A DNA stretch of 64,000 nt from Paenimyroides baculatum (GTDB lineage: Bacteria > Bacteroidota > Bacteroidia > Flavobacteriales > Flavobacteriaceae). The stretch covers positions 310,001-374,000 of the forward strand of contig NZ_VWSG01000001.1 in NCBI RefSeq assembly GCF_008629655.1, in the 5' to 3' direction. Below the pieces are notes generated by a model that worked only from the letters and a program-made list of their open reading frames with translations, ran no database searches and had not been told where the DNA came from. The stretch's first letter is position 1, and each line of letters starts with the position of its first letter. Made by a program: the position numbers and the translations under genes. This document shows, piece by piece, positions 54,090 through 62,500 of this stretch.

Positions 54090-55379
54090 TTAAAAATCGG
54101 TGTAAAGTAAGTACTTTTTACGTGTTTCTTTAAAATCTTCAATACCGGCTTTCCAGGTTGATCTGATCTCTTTTTCGGTTAAACCTTTTTCAATTTGCTT
54201 TTGCAGTTGATCGGTTCCGGCAAGCTTGATAAAAAAGGTATTAAAGAATTTTTCTTTGTTCTCTGTGTTTTTATATGCTTTTAAAAGCCATTCTAACGAT
54301 AAACCGTCGATTGTTTTATGAGTCGATAAATCTTCGCCAAAACATTTTACACCATTGTGCACCGGATCTTTTGCACCTTCATTCGGTTTTGGTGTAAAGG
54401 TAAAACCCATATTCTTTAAAGAGGGCGATCCGTAAATTTGAAACTGCTTTTCGGTTCCGCGACCCATACTTACATTGGTTCCTTCAAAAAAACACAAGCT
54501 GGTGTAGAGGTTTATTGATGTATCGTTTGGTAAATTTGGCGATGGTTTTACAGGCAATGAATACCGCATGCTTTTATTATAATTTTTAACGGGAATAATT
54601 GTCAATTTTGCCTGAGCTCCATTCTTCAACCATTTTTCGCCGTTAATCATTTGGGCATATTCGCCAATGGTCATTCCATGTAAAACAGGAATTGGGTGCA
54701 TGCCTACAAAACTTTTGTTTTTCATATCTAAAACAGGTCCGTCAATCGTTGCACCTTTCGGATTTGGTCGATCCAAAACAATCACAGGAATATTATTTTC
54801 GGCACAAGCTTCCATTAAATAATGTAACGACGAAATATAGGTGTAAAATCGCGCGCCTACATCTTGCAAATCAAAAATCATTACATCAATCTCGGCAAGC
54901 TGTTCTTTTGTCGGCTTTTTGTTGTTTCCGTACAAAGAAATAATTGGCAAACCGGTCTTGGTATCTTTTCCGTCTTTAATCAGTTCACCGGCATCGGCAG
55001 TTCCACGAAAACCATGTTCGGGTGCATAGATTTTTTTAAGGTTGATTTTGTTATAATATAGAAAATCAATCAAATGCATTTGTTTATAATTTATTGTGGC
55101 TGTTTTCAAATCATGTGGATGAATTCCTTCATCTTCATACTTTAGATCAAAATTAACAATCCCAGTCTGATTCGTTAAAACTCCTACTTTTTTATCTTTT
55201 AATAACGAAAGATAAATCTCCGGTTGATCTGCTCCAGTTTTGAGATATTTTTCAAAAGCGATTGACTTTTGACTTTCTGCTTTCGACTTACTTTGCGCAT
55301 TACAAACAAAACTTAACCCTGTAAATACTGTTACAAAGAAAAATAAAAATGTATTTTTGGAGTGAATTATAGATTTCAT
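54090..55379 (-). CDS. DUF1343 protein, NamZ-type exo-N-acetylmuramidase
   Basis: This 429-aa protein has an N-terminal signal peptide (about 1-28) and a DUF1343 domain with KVGVLTNQTG, PEHGFRGTADAGE, DLQDVGARFYTY and VLDRPNP. Characterised relatives (NamZ) release terminal N-acetylmuramic acid from peptidoglycan fragments, so a role in cell-wall recycling in the periplasm is likely. Its start codon is only 4 nt from the divergent permease gene. Confidence 0.9.
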   Translation of the reverse strand: MKSIIHSKNTFLFFFVTVFTGLSFVCNAQSKSKAESQKSIAFEKYLKTGADQPEIYLSLLKDKKVGVLTNQTGIVNFDLKYEDEGIHPHDLKTATINYKQMHLIDFLYYNKINLKKIYAPEHGFRGTADAGELIKDGKDTKTGLPIISLYGNNKKPTKEQLAEIDVMIFDLQDVGARFYTYISSLHYLMEACAENNIPVIVLDRPNPKGATIDGPVLDMKNKSFVGMHPIPVLHGMTIGEYAQMINGEKWLKNGAQAKLTIIPVKNYNKSMRYSLPVKPSPNLPNDTSINLYTSLCFFEGTNVSMGRGTEKQFQIYGSPSLKNMGFTFTPKPNEGAKDPVHNGVKCFGEDLSTHKTIDGLSLEWLLKAYKNTENKEKFFNTFFIKLAGTDQLQKQIEKGLTEKEIRSTWKAGIEDFKETRKKYLLYTDF

Positions 55380-55383
55380 AGGT

Positions 55384-56622
55384 TTGAATTTATCTTATTT
55401 TATAGCTAAACGTTTAGCAACTTCTAAAAAGTATAAAAATAGTGTTTCTGCGCCAATTATAAAAATCGCTATTGCTGCGGTTGCTATCAGCGTTGTTATG
55501 ATGCTGGTTTCTATTGCAACAGGCTTGGGTTTGCAGAAAAAAATACGCGATAAAATTACATCGTTCAACGGGCATGTGGTGATATCTAATTTTGATAACA
55601 ACCAGTCCGAAGTTACTTTAGAGCCTATTTCTACCCAGCAGAATTTCTATCCGAAGTTTACCGAAGTGCCCGAAGTTACTGCGGTGCATCCGTTTGCTAC
55701 AAAAGCCGGAGTTGTTAGAACCGATAAATCGTTTGAAGGAATTGTTTTTAAAGGGGTCGATAAAAATTATCAGTGGAATTATTTACAAGATTATTTAGTT
55801 GAAGGAAAATTGCCGGAATATAAAGCGGAAGGAATGACCAATGAAGTGATTGTTTCGGGCTATTTAGCCAACCGTTTAGAACTGAAAGTAGGCGATAAGC
55901 TGGATACTTATTTTTTAAAGAACGATGGTGAAGGTTTGCCAAACGTGCGCGCTTTTACCATTTCGGGAATTTACGATTCGGGTTTTCCGCAGTTCGATGA
56001 AACTTTTGTAATTGGCGATTTAAAGCATATTCAGCGTTTAAACAAGTGGGAAAAAGACGAAGTTGGCGGATTTGAACTTTTTGTGAACGATTTTACAAAG
56101 ATCGATTCCATTGCAGATAAAGTGTATAGCCATATTCCATCAACGTTGAACAGCGAGCCAATAACAACCAAATACTATAATATTTTTGACTGGCTAAAGG
56201 TATTCGATTTAAATATTTACATCATTGTCGGGTTAATGATTTTAGTTGCCGTTATCAATATGATTGTTGCTTTATTGGTGCTTATTTTAGAAAGAACCCA
56301 GATGATCGGTATTTTAAAAGCATTAGGCGCAAGTAATTGGAGCATCCGTAAGATTTTTGTTTACAATGCAACGTATATCGTTTTAATCGGATTATTAATC
56401 GGTAACGCAATAGGTTTGGGCTTGTTATTGATACAAAGGTATTTCGGAATTATTACATTAGATCCAACACAATATTACGTAAAAGTAGCGCCTGTCTATA
56501 TTTCGCCGGTTTATATCATTTTAATAAATGTAGCTTTAGTTGTTTTAAGCTATTTAATTATGCTGATACCATCAATTCTTATAACCAAAATTTCTCCGGT
56601 AAAATCGATTAAGTTTCAGTAG
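55384..56622 (+). CDS. LolC/LolE-type ABC transporter permease
   Basis: This 412-aa protein has an N-terminal helix (about 27-48) followed by a large periplasmic MacB/FtsX-like domain and three C-terminal helices (about 280-305, 325-350, 370-395), the LolC/E layout. The core MIGILKALGASNWSIRKIF is the FtsX-family motif. It is likely to extract lipoproteins for the outer membrane; the ATPase LolD is not encoded next to it. The start is a TTG at 55384 because no ATG precedes the conserved NLSYFIAKRL. Confidence 0.9.
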   Translation: MNLSYFIAKRLATSKKYKNSVSAPIIKIAIAAVAISVVMMLVSIATGLGLQKKIRDKITSFNGHVVISNFDNNQSEVTLEPISTQQNFYPKFTEVPEVTAVHPFATKAGVVRTDKSFEGIVFKGVDKNYQWNYLQDYLVEGKLPEYKAEGMTNEVIVSGYLANRLELKVGDKLDTYFLKNDGEGLPNVRAFTISGIYDSGFPQFDETFVIGDLKHIQRLNKWEKDEVGGFELFVNDFTKIDSIADKVYSHIPSTLNSEPITTKYYNIFDWLKVFDLNIYIIVGLMILVAVINMIVALLVLILERTQMIGILKALGASNWSIRKIFVYNATYIVLIGLLIGNAIGLGLLLIQRYFGIITLDPTQYYVKVAPVYISPVYIILINVALVVLSYLIMLIPSILITKISPVKSIKFQ

Positions 56623-56624
56623 AC

Positions 56625-56993
56625 TTAAAGACCGCGTGTCGGAATGAAATGAATACTGTCTACAATGAATAAAAATATAGTCCAAAATAGACTAATGAAA
56701 AATATTCTTTTTAAAGTTTTACTTGAATCATCTATTTTACAGTAAAGTGCTATAAATGTAATTAGAGTCATTGCAAAAGAATAGTACATACACCACATAT
56801 AAATTTTCGGTACTAATTCTTGTGCTTTAATGGAATTTTTATACTCTTCATAAGTAAGACCTTTAATATCTGCCATGATTGGGTCGTAATCCATTATATA
56901 GTTGCTAATATCCATCTTAAAGAAGAATATTACAACGGAAATAAAATAAATCATAACTAAAACCCAATAAATATATCTAACAGCTTGTTTCAT
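56625..56993 (-). CDS. small membrane protein, function unknown
   Basis: This 122-aa protein has three predicted membrane helices (about 7-25, 68-85, 95-115). No motif or family is recognised. It converges on the permease gene (2 nt between stops) and lies downstream of the pit terminator. Confidence 0.6.
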   Translation of the reverse strand: MKQAVRYIYWVLVMIYFISVVIFFFKMDISNYIMDYDPIMADIKGLTYEEYKNSIKAQELVPKIYMWCMYYSFAMTLITFIALYCKIDDSSKTLKRIFFISLFWTIFLFIVDSIHFIPTRGL

Positions 56994-57007
56994 AAATTAA
57001 AAATAAC

Positions 57008-57036
57008 AAAAAAGTCGCTACTAGAGCGACTTTTCT
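57008..57036 (-). terminator. terminator after pit
   Basis: AAAAGTCGCT (57010-57019) / AGCGACTTTT (57025-57034), A/T-rich on both sides. Confidence 0.82.
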
Positions 57037-57057
57037 TATTTTGTAATGATATCAATC

Positions 57058-58167
57058 TTAAATAAACAAGTGCACCAAGTGGTAAACACCCATTGCGACT
57101 AATGCAGATACTGGTATAGTTAAAATCCATGCCCATAATAGCGAGATGGTTACACCCCAGCGAACTGCCGATATACGTTTGGTAATACCAACACCAATAA
57201 TAGATCCTGTAATGGTGTGTGTTGTAGAAACCGGTATTCCCATGTGTTCTGTAACATATAAAGCAACGGCACCGGCTGTTTCTGCAGCAACACCTTCTAA
57301 CGGAGTTACCTTTGTAATTTTAGATCCCATTGTTTTAACGATCTTCCAACCACCGCTCATGGTTCCTAAACCTATAAAAAGAAACGATGCTAAAGGAACC
57401 CAACCCCAATGGTCAACAAAATAACTGAAACGATCAGCGTTTTCAATTGCTAAATATGGGTTTAAATTATCAGGCAATCCCATGTGAAAACTAATAACAG
57501 CAGCACCAATAATACCCATTACTTTTTGGGCATCGTTACCACCGTGACCCAAACTGAACAAAGCAGAAGATACTAACTGCAATCTTTTAAACCATTGTTC
57601 TGCACGGTGTGGCTGTGCTTTGCGGCAAATCCACATAATACCAACAGTTATAAAATATGCCAAGATCATTCCCAGTAAAGGAGCTCCGAAAATAAACAAA
57701 AAGATCGGTACAACCTTTGCGTAAACAATTACATCTTCTCCATTAATATTCAAACCACCGGCGTGAGCAATAGCAGCACCCATAAAACCACCAATTAAGG
57801 TATGTGATGATGATGATGGTATTCCCAGTTTCCATGTTGCCAAATTCCAAAGAATAGCAGCAATTAATCCGGCAAAAATAACTTCAAGTGTAATAAATTG
57901 TTCGTTCACCGATTTGGCTATGGTGTTACCAATTTTAAATTCGCCAATAATATATAACGATATAAAGTAAGCGGCAAAGTTAAAAGCAGCAGCCCATAAA
58001 ACCGCCTGAAACGGAGTTAAAACGCGTGTTGTTACAATGGTAGCAATAGAGTTTGCAGCATCGTGAAAACCGTTAATGTAGTCAAATCCCAACGCTAAAA
58101 CTATAATTACAAGTAATAGCCAGGCACCGCTAACATCAAGGTTTGCAAATAAGTCAAATAGTTCCAT
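57058..58167 (-). CDS. pit: inorganic phosphate transporter, Pit family
   Basis: This 369-aa membrane protein has about ten helices and the two PiT signature regions: GFDYINGFHDAANSIATIV near the N-terminus and VSTTHTITGSIIGVG near the C-terminus. It carries low-affinity phosphate uptake as a metal-phosphate complex with cation symport. It is 21 nt downstream of the PhoU-like gene and co-transcribed with it. Confidence 0.96.
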   Translation of the reverse strand: MELFDLFANLDVSGAWLLLVIIVLALGFDYINGFHDAANSIATIVTTRVLTPFQAVLWAAAFNFAAYFISLYIIGEFKIGNTIAKSVNEQFITLEVIFAGLIAAILWNLATWKLGIPSSSSHTLIGGFMGAAIAHAGGLNINGEDVIVYAKVVPIFLFIFGAPLLGMILAYFITVGIMWICRKAQPHRAEQWFKRLQLVSSALFSLGHGGNDAQKVMGIIGAAVISFHMGLPDNLNPYLAIENADRFSYFVDHWGWVPLASFLFIGLGTMSGGWKIVKTMGSKITKVTPLEGVAAETAGAVALYVTEHMGIPVSTTHTITGSIIGVGITKRISAVRWGVTISLLWAWILTIPVSALVAMGVYHLVHLFI

Positions 58168-58188
58168 AAAACTTTATCTTCTAAAAAA

Positions 58189-58833
58189 TTATGCGTATTT
58201 AACCGTAATTGTTTCAAGTACGTTTGCTACACGACGACAACTGTCGGTAGCCGTTTCTAAAGCATCCATTACTTCTTTATACTTGATAATTTCTATAATG
58301 TTTGTTTCGTTTTCAAAGATATCGGCAACTGCTTTATCAAAAACTTTATCAGCCTTACGTTCTAAACGTAAAATAACTTTACAGCCCTCTGCAATTGCTT
58401 TAAGATTTTTCATATCCTTTAAATCTAATAAACTTTGTGCAACCTGCGTACAAGCTTCCAAATTAGCTTCGGTAAGTTTGCGCAACGGTTTGGTAACTCT
58501 GTCTATTTGATATAAACGCATACGCGATGCAGCATCACTTAAATGATCGGCAATTTCGTCAACCGCAGTCATTAAGTTGTTTATATCTTCTCTATCAAAA
58601 GGGGTAATAAAGTTTCTTCCTAATTCTACACGTGTAGTTTGTGCAATCGCTTCTATTTCCGATTTTAAAACTTCTACTTCACGTAATAATTTTTCTCTGT
58701 CGTTAGCAGGTAAGTTTACCGCTTCGTGCAATGTTTCCGATAATAATTTAATTTTACCGGCAGCTTGTTCAAATAAAGGGTAAAACGTTTTATCCTTTGG
58801 AACTAAAAATTGAAAAATTGAATTTAATGACAT
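58189..58833 (-). CDS. PhoU-like DUF47 protein
   Basis: This 214-aa all-helical protein of the DUF47/UPF0111 family has the family stretch DEIADHLSDAASRMRLYQID and a C-terminal ATDSCRRVANVLE. Members are regulators or partners of Pit transporters, which agrees with pit following on the same transcript. Cytosolic. Confidence 0.94.
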   Translation of the reverse strand: MSLNSIFQFLVPKDKTFYPLFEQAAGKIKLLSETLHEAVNLPANDREKLLREVEVLKSEIEAIAQTTRVELGRNFITPFDREDINNLMTAVDEIADHLSDAASRMRLYQIDRVTKPLRKLTEANLEACTQVAQSLLDLKDMKNLKAIAEGCKVILRLERKADKVFDKAVADIFENETNIIEIIKYKEVMDALETATDSCRRVANVLETITVKYA

Positions 58834-58846
58834 GTGTTTATTAATT

Positions 58847-58865
58847 TTTTCGCACTGCGAAAGTA
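58847..58865 (-). promoter_or_regulatory. variant -7 box with overlapping palindrome, phoU-like/pit operon
   Basis: On the minus strand TACTTTCG (58865-58858) resembles TAnnTTTG. It overlaps the perfect palindrome TTTCGC-act-GCGAAA (58848-58862), which might be an operator or a leader hairpin. Confidence 0.4.
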
Positions 58866-58997
58866 ATATTCTAATGTTAACTTAACATTAAGTTTATGTT
58901 TTAGTGTAAAATTTTTTCAAAAGCCGTTTCTCTAAATTAGCAGGAATATTTGTATTTTAGCAGAATTCAAAGAACTTAAACGAAATTTTATCGCGAA

Positions 58998-60641
58998 ATG
59001 GATTTAAACTTCAATAAAAACGAAGATCATAATAAATTACTGTTATCAGAATTAAAAGAAAAATTTGCCAAAGTTAAACTGGGCGGAGGCGAAAAAAGAA
59101 TCGCAAAATTACACGAACAAGGAAAGATGACCGCTCGCGAGCGTATTGATTTTTTGTTTGATAAAGATTCTAAATCAATCGAAATCGGTGCTTTTGTTGG
59201 CGATGGTATGTATCAGGAACACGGCGGTTGTCCATCGGGCGGCGTTGTGGTGAAAATCGGCTACGTTAATGGCAAACAGGTAATTGTTGTTGCAAATGAT
59301 GCTACTGTGAAAGCTGGTGCATGGTTCCCAATTACAGGAAAAAAGAATCTGCGTGCGCAGGAAATTTCCATTGAAAACCGTTTGCCTATTATTTATTTGG
59401 TTGATTCTGCCGGAGTTTATCTGCCAATGCAAGATGAAATTTTTCCGGATAAAGAAAATTTCGGACGTATTTTCCGTAACAATGCCATTATGTCGTCTAT
59501 GGGAATTACCCAGATTGCAGCCGTAATGGGAAGTTGTGTTGCCGGTGGAGCTTATTTGCCGATTATGAGTGATGAAGCATTGATTGTTGATAAAACGGGA
59601 TCGATCTTTTTAGCAGGATCTTATTTGGTAAAAGCAGCAATTGGCGAATCTATTGATAATGAAACGTTGGGTGGTGCTACAACACATACCGAAATTTCAG
59701 GTGTTACCGATTATAAATCAAAAGACGATAAAGATTGTTTAGAGACCATTCGTAACATTGTTGGTAAAATGGGTGATTTTGATAAAGCAGGATTTAACAG
59801 AATTGATTCTAAAAAACCGGCATTAGATCCAAACGAAATTTACGGAATTTTGCCAAAATCTCGCGGGGAACAGTACGATACTATGGAAATCATTAAACGT
59901 TTGGTTGATGATTCTGAATTCGATGAATACAAAGCAGGTTACGGACAAACAATTATTACCGGTTATGCGCGCATTGACGGTTGGGCAGTTGGTATTGTTG
60001 CCAATCAGCGTAAAGTGGTGAAAACTACCGGAGCGAAAACCAAGCCGAGCGAAATGCAGTTTGGTGGTGTAATTTATTCCGATTCTGCCGATAAAGCGAC
60101 TCGTTTCATTGCAAACTGTAATCAAAAGAAAATTCCGTTAGTTTTCTTGCAAGATGTTACCGGTTTTATGGTTGGATCTAAATCTGAACACGGCGGTATC
60201 ATTAAAGACGGAGCTAAAATGGTGAATGCAGTAAGTAATTCTGTTGTGCCTAAATTTACCATTATTATGGGAAATTCTTACGGTGCAGGAAATTATGCAA
60301 TGTGCGGAAAAGCGTATGATCCACGTTTCTTTTTGGCTTGGCCAAGTGCAGAATTAGCGGTAATGGGTGGCGCACAGGCAGCAAAAGTTTTATTACAGAT
60401 CGAAGCATCATCATTAAAAGCAAAAGGTGAGGAGTTAACTCCGGAAAAAGAAGCAGAATTGTTCGATAAAATCAAGGCAAAATACGATGCGCAAACATCG
60501 CCTTACTACGCAGCAGCTCGTTTATGGACTGATGCTATTATTGATCCGTTAGATACCCGCAAATGGATTTCTATGGGAATTGAAGCAGCGAACCACGCAC
60601 CAATTGAAAAACAGTTTAATTTAGGTGTTATTCAAGTATAA
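58998..60641 (+). CDS. acyl-CoA carboxylase beta subunit (methylcrotonyl-CoA carboxylase-like)
   Basis: This 547-aa carboxyltransferase has two crotonase-fold domains. The N-terminal motif LVDSAGVYLPMQDEIFPD with MGSCVAGGAY and the C-terminal QDVTGFMVG, NSYGAGNYAMCG and PSAELAVMGG match the methylcrotonyl-CoA carboxylase beta type more closely than the propionyl type. It transfers CO2 from carboxybiotin to the acyl-CoA, as in leucine breakdown. The biotin carboxylase/BCCP subunit is not adjacent. Confidence 0.92.
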   Translation: MDLNFNKNEDHNKLLLSELKEKFAKVKLGGGEKRIAKLHEQGKMTARERIDFLFDKDSKSIEIGAFVGDGMYQEHGGCPSGGVVVKIGYVNGKQVIVVANDATVKAGAWFPITGKKNLRAQEISIENRLPIIYLVDSAGVYLPMQDEIFPDKENFGRIFRNNAIMSSMGITQIAAVMGSCVAGGAYLPIMSDEALIVDKTGSIFLAGSYLVKAAIGESIDNETLGGATTHTEISGVTDYKSKDDKDCLETIRNIVGKMGDFDKAGFNRIDSKKPALDPNEIYGILPKSRGEQYDTMEIIKRLVDDSEFDEYKAGYGQTIITGYARIDGWAVGIVANQRKVVKTTGAKTKPSEMQFGGVIYSDSADKATRFIANCNQKKIPLVFLQDVTGFMVGSKSEHGGIIKDGAKMVNAVSNSVVPKFTIIMGNSYGAGNYAMCGKAYDPRFFLAWPSAELAVMGGAQAAKVLLQIEASSLKAKGEELTPEKEAELFDKIKAKYDAQTSPYYAAARLWTDAIIDPLDTRKWISMGIEAANHAPIEKQFNLGVIQV

Positions 60642-60652
60642 ATTTATAAATT

Positions 60653-60678
60653 AAGTCTGCTGAAAAGCAGACTTTTTT
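60653..60678 (+). terminator. terminator after the carboxylase gene
   Basis: AAGTCTGCT (60653-60661), GAAA loop, AGCAGACTT (60666-60674) and T run. Confidence 0.9.
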
Positions 60679-60712
60679 AATCTGTCATGTTACAGTAAAA
60701 TTGCAATTTGTG

Positions 60713-60865
60713 TGTCATTCTGAACGAAGTGAAGAATCTTTATCAATTTAAAAGAAAGAATCTTTCAATTGCGCAATAACAATAACACGTGTCAAGCTGA
60801 ACTTGATTCAGCTTCCCATAATACATTTCATACTTTTGAGATTCCGAATCAAGTTCGGAATGACA
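60713..60865. repeat. dispersed-repeat-like intergenic element
   Basis: TGTCATTCTGAAC (60713-60725) is nearly the inverse of GTTCGGAATGACA (60853-60865). Inside are AGCTGAA...TTCAGCT and ATTCCGAA...TTCGGAAT. These phrases (for example GTCATTCTGAACGAAGTG) look like the dispersed intergenic repeats of Bacteroidota genomes; no open frame is present. Confidence 0.6.
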
Positions 60866-60905
60866 AACTTAAATAAATCTATAATATTAGATAGATTCTT
60901 TAGAT

Positions 60906-62300
60906 ATGATAAAAGAAGATTCATCGCCTTACGAAAAATACCTGCCGTTGGTTGCCGCCGTAGCCATGTTTATGCAGTCGTTAGACGGTACCATACTTAA
61001 TACATCATTACCAAGCATCGCTGCCGATATGAATTATTCGCCGTTAGAAATGCAGTCGGTAATTGTAAGTTATACGCTAACGTTGGCGTTGTTTATACCG
61101 CTTTCGGGTTGGCTTTCGGATAAATTCGGAACCAAACGAATGTTTATGTTTGCAGTGTTTTTATTTACGTTAGGATCTTTCTTTTGTGCGATATCTGTCG
61201 ATCTGCTTACATTGAATTTATCACGCATTCTTCAGGCTATCGGCGGATCTATGATGGTTCCCATTGCCCGATTGGCGATTTTATATCAGTATCCAAGAAA
61301 TCAATTATTAAAAATTATGAATTATATTACCATTCCGGGTTTGTTAGGTTTGGTTGTTGGTCCAAGTTTAGGCGGATTTTTATCTGATAACTTCTCTTGG
61401 CATTGGATCTTTTTAGTAAATCTACCTGTAGGTGTTGTAGGAATTATTTTAGCCTTCAAAATTATGCCGAACTTTAAAAATACCGTTGGTAAATTTGATA
61501 TTTTAGGCTTGATCTATTTTAGCACGGCATTGGTATTTGTAACCTTTGCGTTAGAAGTAAGCAGCGTGGGTATCGATCATTATTCGTTGGTTTTAGGATT
61601 GGTTGCAGCAGCAGTTTTATTGTTTGTCTTGTATTACAAACATTTCAAAAAAACACCAAAACCAATTATTGACTTAAATCTTTTTAAAATAAGAACACTA
61701 CGAATTGGTTTATTGGGCAGTTTAATTACCCGTTTCGGAATAAGCGGATTGCCATTTCTGTTGCCGTTAATGATGCAGGTTGGCTTTGGTTTTTCGGCTT
61801 CAAAGGCAGGAATGATGCTGTTGCCATCGGCATTAACAACTATTGCAATAAAACCATGGATTGTTCGTTTGGTAAGGCATTTCGGTTATCGAAACATTTT
61901 AATAAGCAACACCTTGTTTTTAGCAGTAATTATCTTTGTTTTTAGTTTTATGCAAAAAGAGACACCGCTAATGTATTATATTTTGCTGATGATTGCTTAC
62001 GGAGCATTTACATCGATACAAATGACGGCGATGAACACCATTTCGTTAGCTGATTTAAACGACGATCAGGCAAGTGGCGGAAATAGTTTGCTGGCAATTA
62101 TGCAACAATTATCTATAAGTTTTGGAATATCTATTGCGGCGTTGGTTTTAGCTTTCTATAAAGACAAAATGGATTTTTACCACGGCGATTTAGTAACTGC
62201 TTTTCATTTAACCTTAATAACATTGGCGGTTTTAACGGCATTATCAAGCTTAACGTTTACCAAACTTAAAAAAGGTGATGGCGAGAAAATGTCGGGGTAA
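60906..62300 (+). CDS. MFS multidrug exporter, DHA2 type
   Basis: This 464-aa transporter has about 14 membrane helices. It shows FMQSLDGTILNTSLPSIA in helix 1, motif A-like GWLSDKFGTKRMF, motif B-like LSRILQAIGGSMMVPIAR and motif C-like GLLGLVVGPSLGG, all typical of the EmrB/MdtD drug:H+ antiporter group. The substrate is unknown. No membrane-fusion protein gene is beside it, so it probably works alone at the inner membrane. Confidence 0.92.
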   Translation: MIKEDSSPYEKYLPLVAAVAMFMQSLDGTILNTSLPSIAADMNYSPLEMQSVIVSYTLTLALFIPLSGWLSDKFGTKRMFMFAVFLFTLGSFFCAISVDLLTLNLSRILQAIGGSMMVPIARLAILYQYPRNQLLKIMNYITIPGLLGLVVGPSLGGFLSDNFSWHWIFLVNLPVGVVGIILAFKIMPNFKNTVGKFDILGLIYFSTALVFVTFALEVSSVGIDHYSLVLGLVAAAVLLFVLYYKHFKKTPKPIIDLNLFKIRTLRIGLLGSLITRFGISGLPFLLPLMMQVGFGFSASKAGMMLLPSALTTIAIKPWIVRLVRHFGYRNILISNTLFLAVIIFVFSFMQKETPLMYYILLMIAYGAFTSIQMTAMNTISLADLNDDQASGGNSLLAIMQQLSISFGISIAALVLAFYKDKMDFYHGDLVTAFHLTLITLAVLTALSSLTFTKLKKGDGEKMSG

Positions 62301-62305
62301 CAAAA

Positions 62306-62333
62306 AAGCCCAACATTACGTTGAGTTTTTTTA
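62306..62333. terminator. terminator after the MFS gene (copy A)
   Basis: GCCCAACAT / ACGTTGAGT type stem with A and T runs. Nearly identical in sequence to the terminator at 63815-63842. Confidence 0.7.
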
Positions 62334-62349
62334 TAGATAAATTCTGTAA

Positions 62350-62363
62350 AATTACAGCTAACG
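62350..62363. repeat. 14-bp boundary repeat, distal copy
   Basis: AAATTACAGCTAAC, identical to 63683-63696. It is also one outer end of the adjacent palindrome. Confidence 0.75.
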
Positions 62364-62490
62364 TTCCGGCGCTTGGCGAGGTTGCGAAGTTCGGGACCGA
62401 TTATTTTCTGTTAAAGATAAAATTTCTTGCGAAATGTAAACGTGTATTTACTACAAAATTCGCAATCTTGTCAAACCCTTGTTAGCTGTA
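62354..62490. repeat. attC-like imperfect palindrome after the TIR gene
   Basis: Outer arms TACAGCTAAC (62354-62363) and GTTAGCTGTA (62481-62490) pair perfectly, and inner arms TTGCGAA (62383-62389) and TTCGCAA (62459-62465) pair perfectly. Asymmetric spacers lie between them (19 and 15 nt) with a 69-nt centre. Two paired boxes per side with unpaired spacers mimic the R/L boxes of attC sites, although these spacers are longer than standard. Confidence 0.55.
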
Positions 62491-62500
62491 GTTTCTTTAT

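Noticed and set aside
62354..62490. Calling this a canonical class 1-type attC site
   Set aside because: The core is GTTAGCT, not GTTRRRY, and the box spacing is longer than standard, so it is reported only as attC-like.
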